Origin: an uncultured Eubacteriales bacterium
GTDB taxonomy: Bacteria > Bacillota > Clostridia > Oscillospirales > Acutalibacteraceae
Length of the DNA: 64,000 bases
Assembly: GCA_949293815.1 (NCBI GenBank)
Contig: CASFEZ010000003.1
Coordinates: 54,689 to 118,688 of the forward strand
Reading direction: 5' to 3'
This document shows positions 59,645 to 64,000 of this stretch, one piece after another (within the stretch, counting starts at the first letter, position 1; every line of letters starts with the position of its first letter). Under the pieces are notes generated by a model. That model had not been told where the DNA came from. It did no database searches and saw only the letters and a list, made by a program, of their open reading frames with translations. The position numbers and the translations under genes are program-made.

Positions 59645-60169
59645 TCAGTTTGTCGGAGTGTCTGTCGGAGTGTCCTCCGAACTCTCAGCTTCCTCATAAT
59701 ACCTGTCGGCAAGCGCATAGAGATAATCAAGCCCCCTGTCGCCGAGCCTCGTCTCTTTCTCTACACGGTTTCCGTCAGAGAAAGTCATACCGAAACTGCG
59801 CACCGGCGCGTCTGATATATGGAAAATGCGTATCGGATTGCGATGTTTGAAAAGCCTCTCTATCTCGCCGTCCTCACGGATGACCTGAAGAAAGCCCTGC
59901 GCATCTTCATCCGTTATCGGGAAAGAACTGAACGACGTATAATGGTCCTTATTACTCCCCACACGACAGCTTGCGGAGAAAACCCAGTTGTCTTCTTCCT
60001 TTCGCATGGCGAAAGAATATACTGGATTGCTTTCCATGCCGTAATAAACGGTATGAACCAAAACGATATCATCTACAGTGTATTTTTTGTTTCCTCCGCA
60101 GCCGAAAAGCCCCAACAGCAGTGACAGAATTGACACAATCGCTACCACCTTGTATACAATGTGTTTCAT
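59645..60169 (-). CDS. Lipoprotein of unknown function
   Basis: A 174-residue lipoprotein (LLLGLFGC). The mature part is beta-rich (VYSFAMRKEEDNWVFSASCRVG) and ends in an acidic Thr/Pro tail. No family recognised. Four bases after the gene before it, so translationally coupled in the operon. Confidence 0.7.
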   Translation of the reverse strand: MKHIVYKVVAIVSILSLLLGLFGCGGNKKYTVDDIVLVHTVYYGMESNPVYSFAMRKEEDNWVFSASCRVGSNKDHYTSFSSFPITDEDAQGFLQVIREDGEIERLFKHRNPIRIFHISDAPVRSFGMTFSDGNRVEKETRLGDRGLDYLYALADRYYEEAESSEDTPTDTPTN

Positions 60170-60173
60170 AATT

Positions 60174-61049
60174 TTATCGAAATGGATTGCCGCACTCCGG
60201 ACAGAACTTCGGCGGTTTAATCCGGTATTCTATATCGGAGTCGCAGGATTCACAGTGTATCGTCATTGCAGCAGGCTTTTGGCATCCGCAGTTTTTGCAG
60301 AACTTGCCGTCGTTTTGTGCGCCGCAGGAAGGGCAGAGCCACTCCTCGTGATCAATCGGCGGCGCAGCGGGTACAGGACTCGGCTCAGGAGAAGGATTGT
60401 GCGCAACGACCGTGAACATGCCGGGTCCGGGACCATCATAGGTTGCGGACATATCCTTACGGTTCATCAGAATATCCGCAAGCTCGTGCATCCTCTGCTC
60501 ATATTGACGGTACAGGTCAGTATAGGGACTGTCGGGGCGGTTGCCGTCGCTCAGTTCCAGCTCTATCTCGTCAAACCACGGGGAATCCACGAAGATTGTG
60601 ACATTGAACTCATATTCGTATGTATAACGGGGCGGCTCATAGCTCTTTTCGTTTCCGTCGGAATCCTCATAGAAAACTTCTTCTTTATTTTCCTTAATGT
60701 CCGTCTCGACATTCATCACTTGTGAGAAATGAATGAGATCGGGATTGCCGCTGCGCCAGTCGGAAAGCCCTGTGACAATGAAATACTCTACAGCGGGGTC
60801 GATATACACCTTCTTGCTTCCGTCAAAGGTGATATACGGTGAGAAGCCGGCGAGCATCTCCCGGTTCTTCTCACGGTAGGCAAGCTGCGCCTTTATTTCC
60901 TCAACGGTAGAGTTCCTGCGGTCGCTGAAAAACGGCGAGAGCTTTCCTGCACAATCCTTGCAGAGATTGCCGTCCTCCAGCTTGCGGTTGCCGAGCAGTC
61001 CGATTTTCTCGCCGCAGATGTCGCAGTATTTTTTGTCAAATAGTCCCAT
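60174..61049 (-). CDS. DUF4428 plus zinc-ribbon protein
   Basis: A 291-residue soluble protein: N-terminal DUF4428 (KYCDICGEKIGLLGNRKLEDGNLCKDCAGKL), a PH-like/beta domain, a Pro-rich linker (PSPEPSPVPAAPP), then two zinc ribbons (LCPSCGAQNDGKFCKNCG and CESCDSDIEYRIKPPKFCPECG). A paralogue of the product at 58848. The ATG at 61049 lies 8 bases after GGAGG; the one at 61064 does not. Confidence 0.8.
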   Translation of the reverse strand: MGLFDKKYCDICGEKIGLLGNRKLEDGNLCKDCAGKLSPFFSDRRNSTVEEIKAQLAYREKNREMLAGFSPYITFDGSKKVYIDPAVEYFIVTGLSDWRSGNPDLIHFSQVMNVETDIKENKEEVFYEDSDGNEKSYEPPRYTYEYEFNVTIFVDSPWFDEIELELSDGNRPDSPYTDLYRQYEQRMHELADILMNRKDMSATYDGPGPGMFTVVAHNPSPEPSPVPAAPPIDHEEWLCPSCGAQNDGKFCKNCGCQKPAAMTIHCESCDSDIEYRIKPPKFCPECGNPFR

Positions 61050-61064
61050 GCTTTGATCCTCCAT

Positions 61065-62366
61065 TTATTGATTTTTTTTAACAATCCATTTTGCATTGTT
61101 GACCTGTAAGCCGTACCCACAGAACGAACAGCAGTGGTTTTCATCAGGTATGAAGTTGGCGCCGCAGGAGGGGCAATCCTTTTCTGTGAAAAAGCTGCCG
61201 TCTGATTTCCTCCTTTGGGGATACCTGGCTCTTTGCAAGGTCAGGGTCCTTTTATACTTCTTCGTATATGGCTTTTTTCCTTCGGGGAGATAGGTTTCGC
61301 TGATATACACCCGGGCCGTTATTTGGGTTGTTTTTTCCGTATTGACAACCTTTTTTAATATAATGCTGCCAACGCTGTACTCCATCAGATCGGTATCGCT
61401 TATTTTTTGGTACAGCGACTCATTGATGCAGGAGCGCAGGTAGTTTTCGGAATAGCGGACGATTTCTTCAGGTAGCTTTTCCTGTTTCGCCGTTTTGCGG
61501 CTGATAATAATAAGAATCGACGCTAAAACGGCAATGGCAACGCCGAAACCGGCCGCCAGAGACACCTGTGTATCTGGAATGAGCCAAAGGCAAAGGAACA
61601 CACAGATAAAGAGAATCATCGACGACGCCAGCAGATACAAAGCCCTTTGCAGATCTTCCCCGATTTCTTCGTATACTTCAAAAGCCTCAGTCTGCCAGTC
61701 GTAAAAATCGCTTTGCATTACTCCGCCGCAGTAGGGGCATACCGTCTGCTGGCTATTGAGCTCCACCTCTGCGCCGCAGGAAGGGCAGATGACTTTGATT
61801 CTGTCCGCGTAGTAGTTTTCCTTTTTCCCAGTGCGGTCCGCATTGCGGACATGCCTGGACTGGAGGATCCGGGCATAGGCTTTTTTGTGATAGGTCTCCT
61901 GAACCGGTCTGCCGCCTCCCGATGGAACAAAGCGCTCCAGCGCACAGCACTGCAAAATGGACTCACGCCATTCCCGACCATCATCGTTCCACCGCTTGAA
62001 GTCGTTTTTGGGCACTGGTACGACATCTGCCAGCCGGATCTCCCGGCGAAGCTTCCGCTGCTTCAGCAATTCCAGCTGACGCTCGGTATTCCTGCGGAAG
62101 GTCATATCCATTCTCGCCGGGAGCAGGTCTTTATCCGCCCGACTCAGAGGGAGCAGGACATTCTCAAATGATTTGTTTATATCATTGCGAAGCCCTGCAC
62201 CCTGTAAAGGGGTGCGGCGTTCTTCCAGCAGCCTTTTAAGCTTTGCCCGTTTCCAATTCTTCGGTAAAAGACAGGAAAGGTCAATTTTGATGACTTTTTT
62301 ACCAACATAACCAGCACAGGCTAACGTGAATGCCGCCGCCAACAGAAATGCTTCCCAAATATTCAT
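61065..62366 (-). CDS. Zinc-ribbon membrane protein
   Basis: A 433-residue protein with an N-terminal hydrophobic helix (IWEAFLLAAAFTLACAGYVG), a basic cytoplasmic region, a zinc ribbon (VICPSCGAEVELNSQQTVCPYCGG), two central helices (ASSMILFICVFLCLWLI and AGFGVAIAVLASILIII), a folded domain and a second C-terminal ribbon (DCPSCGANFIPDENHCCSFCG). Family not recognised. Three bases separate it from the gene upstream. Confidence 0.72.
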   Translation of the reverse strand: MNIWEAFLLAAAFTLACAGYVGKKVIKIDLSCLLPKNWKRAKLKRLLEERRTPLQGAGLRNDINKSFENVLLPLSRADKDLLPARMDMTFRRNTERQLELLKQRKLRREIRLADVVPVPKNDFKRWNDDGREWRESILQCCALERFVPSGGGRPVQETYHKKAYARILQSRHVRNADRTGKKENYYADRIKVICPSCGAEVELNSQQTVCPYCGGVMQSDFYDWQTEAFEVYEEIGEDLQRALYLLASSMILFICVFLCLWLIPDTQVSLAAGFGVAIAVLASILIIISRKTAKQEKLPEEIVRYSENYLRSCINESLYQKISDTDLMEYSVGSIILKKVVNTEKTTQITARVYISETYLPEGKKPYTKKYKRTLTLQRARYPQRRKSDGSFFTEKDCPSCGANFIPDENHCCSFCGYGLQVNNAKWIVKKNQ

Positions 62367-62369
62367 ACA

Positions 62370-62930
62370 TTATCTTCCTGCCTTCCCGGCTCGGCTCTTT
62401 TTGCCCTTTCTGGTGGGATTGCTGTTCTCCTGCTTCGATTTTTTGCCGAACAAATCTCTGACAAAAACGTAGATCACAAAAGCACCGACGGGAATTGCCG
62501 CACAATAAAGAAGGAAGATAAAGGGGTTGTTGTCCGGCGATAATTTGTATTCTCCATCTGAGGTCTTATAGATCTCAACAGAAATGGTGTCGTCTTTCTT
62601 CAGCTGGTCATAGGCAGCTTTCTTTTCATAATCGCGTGCGGAAGCATAAAAATCATAATTGCCGTAAAAAGTTTTTCCATCAACAACAAAGGAAAGTTTC
62701 GTCCGATAATCCGTTCCCGTTATCATGTTGTCATCGTCTTTTTCATCCTTGCTGGAAATCTCTTCGATTACAGCCTCAACCTTTCGGATATCGTCTGTAT
62801 TTGCATACTCATCGGCGTCAATCCGGCTGGTAATAACACCGATGATCCCAGCCACCAGAAGACCGATACCCACAATCAAACCAATAAGAGAGTATAATCT
62901 TTCTTTCCTTTTAACCGGATCTTTATGCAA
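62370..62930 (-). CDS. DUF3592-like membrane protein
   Basis: A 186-residue protein with two helices (LIGLIVGIGLLVAGIIGVI and FIFLLYCAAIPVGAFVIYVFV) flanking an extracellular beta-rich loop (TKLSFVVDGKTFYGNYDF), the layout of DUF3592. The C-terminal tail is strongly basic. Function unknown. Confidence 0.75.
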   Translation of the reverse strand: MHKDPVKRKERLYSLIGLIVGIGLLVAGIIGVITSRIDADEYANTDDIRKVEAVIEEISSKDEKDDDNMITGTDYRTKLSFVVDGKTFYGNYDFYASARDYEKKAAYDQLKKDDTISVEIYKTSDGEYKLSPDNNPFIFLLYCAAIPVGAFVIYVFVRDLFGKKSKQENSNPTRKGKKSRAGKAGR

Positions 62931-62953
62931 CGGCGGACACCTCCCTCTAAGTA

Positions 62954-64000
62954 TTATTGCTTGTCGCTGTCATCAAAGATATCGCCGCATTCAGGGCAGA
63001 ACTTGGGAGGGTTCTTCGGATCCTCCGGTTCCCAGCCGCATTTGTCACAGCGGAATAACGGCGCTCCTTCCGGCTTTTTCGCCCCGCAGTTCTGACAGAA
63101 TTTGCCCTTGTTGACCGCACCGCAGGAGCAGGTCCAGCCGTCCGTATCCGCCGGCTTTGGAGAACCGCATTCAGGACAGAACTTGCCGGTAGCCGTAGCG
63201 CCGCACTTACATTTCCAACTCCCTGCCGTAGGCTGAGGCTCGGGCTTTTTGGAACCGCAGTTGGGGCAGAACTTGCCGGAGACCATATTACCGCAGGCGC
63301 ATTTCCATTGTTCCATGCCGCTGCCGTTCTGCGGCTGCTGCACGGCAGGCTGCGGCTGTTGCTGCTGACCCATGGCGAACAGGTTTTGTGCATTCATGCC
63401 GCCACCTGCATTCATTGCCATTCCCATTCCCATAAATCCGGTCATAGCGCCTGCTTCGTTAGAAGCTGCCGCCTTCATCGCATCCGCCTGTGCGCCCACA
63501 AGAGTAGCCGCCGCCATCGTCGGGTCGCGCATGATTGCCGTGCGCTGAGCCTGCTTGATCAGTTCGGCATCTTCCTCCGGCAATGTGACGGAACCTAATG
63601 CAATGCTGACGACTTTAAGGCCGCGAAGTGCACCCCATTTTTCCGAAAGCGCCGTGTTCATGGCATTTTCAAGGTCGGTGTTATGTGACACAATCTGATT
63701 GGGACGAAGCTCCAGATCTGACAGTCGTCCAAAAGCCGGCTGCAAAGCGCTGATAAACTCTGTTTTCAGTTGACCGTCCAGCTCGTCACGGGTATATTCC
63801 TGCTCCACGTTGCCGCAGACATTGGTATAGAACAGCAGCGGATCTGCAATCTTATACGAATACACACCCGAGCAGCGCACCGAAACATCCACATCCAATC
63901 CGATCTTTGAATCAACCACACGGAAGGGGATGGGGTTCGGCGTGCCGAATTTGTTATCGATAAGCTCTTTGGTGTTGAAATAGTAAACGCGCTGATCCTT
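62954..64000 (-). CDS. SPFH-domain protein with zinc ribbons (YdjI-like), partial
   Basis: The gene is open to the window edge, so its N-terminal part is missing. The visible 349 residues start inside an SPFH/virion-core-protein domain (YFNTKELIDNKFGTPNPIPF, VSVRCSGVYSYKIADPLLFY), then an Ala/Met-rich helix, a Gln/Pro linker and four or five zinc-ribbon units (WKCACGNMVSGKFCPNCG, WKCKCGATATGKFCPECG and so on). This is the architecture of YdjI. SPFH proteins form membrane microdomains. It heads the minus-strand operon within the window. Confidence 0.85.
   Translation of the reverse strand, partial: KDQRVYYFNTKELIDNKFGTPNPIPFRVVDSKIGLDVDVSVRCSGVYSYKIADPLLFYTNVCGNVEQEYTRDELDGQLKTEFISALQPAFGRLSDLELRPNQIVSHNTDLENAMNTALSEKWGALRGLKVVSIALGSVTLPEEDAELIKQAQRTAIMRDPTMAAATLVGAQADAMKAAASNEAGAMTGFMGMGMAMNAGGGMNAQNLFAMGQQQQPQPAVQQPQNGSGMEQWKCACGNMVSGKFCPNCGSKKPEPQPTAGSWKCKCGATATGKFCPECGSPKPADTDGWTCSCGAVNKGKFCQNCGAKKPEGAPLFRCDKCGWEPEDPKNPPKFCPECGDIFDDSDKQ

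Overview
This 64 kb window reads as chromosome of a Gram-positive Firmicute, most likely a gut-type member of the Clostridia (Oscillospiraceae-like; inference). The support is sequence-level: strong AGGAGG ribosome sites, sigma-A promoters (TTGACA / TATAAT with frequent TGn extension), lipoprotein lipoboxes, an alpha2-type glycyl-tRNA synthetase, ECF-type transport, a dockerin-bearing surface protein, large serine recombinases and many zinc-ribbon envelope proteins. No rRNA, tRNA, CRISPR array or replication origin was recognised.

Layout. 1-4.6 kb: a phosphoesterase, a small unknown gene, a stand-alone tRNA-binding protein and two divergent beta-propeller-like proteins. 4.6-12.1 kb: a tightly coupled seven-gene operon (NEAT surface protein, two half ABC transporters, a YgbA_NO protein, an MptD-type S component, EcfT and a double EcfA) behind three TTAG-N6-CTAA palindromes; it looks like a metal/heme/siderophore acquisition system. 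12.1-18 kb: an EEP-family hydrolase, one copy of a structured repeat, a polar amino-acid ABC importer, a sigma factor, a small zinc-binding protein and a PHP phosphoesterase. 18.2-30.9 kb: an autoregulated MarR repressor, a GH29 fucosidase, an HlyD/FtsX export pair without its ATPase, GlyRS, a two-domain polymer glycosyltransferase, a CpXC protein, a secreted esterase and a ceramidase-like protein. 30.9-38.4 kb: a MATE pump, a heterodimeric ABC exporter pair, a nitroreductase and a DUF815 ATPase. 38.4-47.9 kb: membrane and enzyme genes interrupted by a tandem array of structured repeats, a degenerate penicillin-binding-protein homologue, a DUF2079 protein, a GH18 lipoprotein and a broken alcohol dehydrogenase. 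48-50.3 kb: a mobile-element scar (serine recombinase, recombinase tail, IS200/IS605-type end). 50.3-54.5 kb: a very large secreted protein with a cut-short dockerin. 54.5-64 kb: a long minus-strand operon of zinc-ribbon, SPFH, TPM and DUF4428 proteins resembling the Bacillus subtilis YdjGHI envelope-stress module; it runs off the window end.

The most unusual element is the array at 39,919-40,644: four complete and one half copy of a 156-159 bp unit, each able to fold into two successive three-hairpin multiloops, the first a 72-nt cloverleaf-like shape with a 7-bp closing stem. Each complete unit ends in a TATAAT box (in most copies with a TGn extension) placed to start the next unit. A diverged single copy with compensatory base changes lies at 13,273-13,437 upstream of the amino-acid transporter. 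This could be an undescribed family of tandem structured RNAs or a structured mobile repeat.

All functional names come from reading motifs by eye; no database search was possible.
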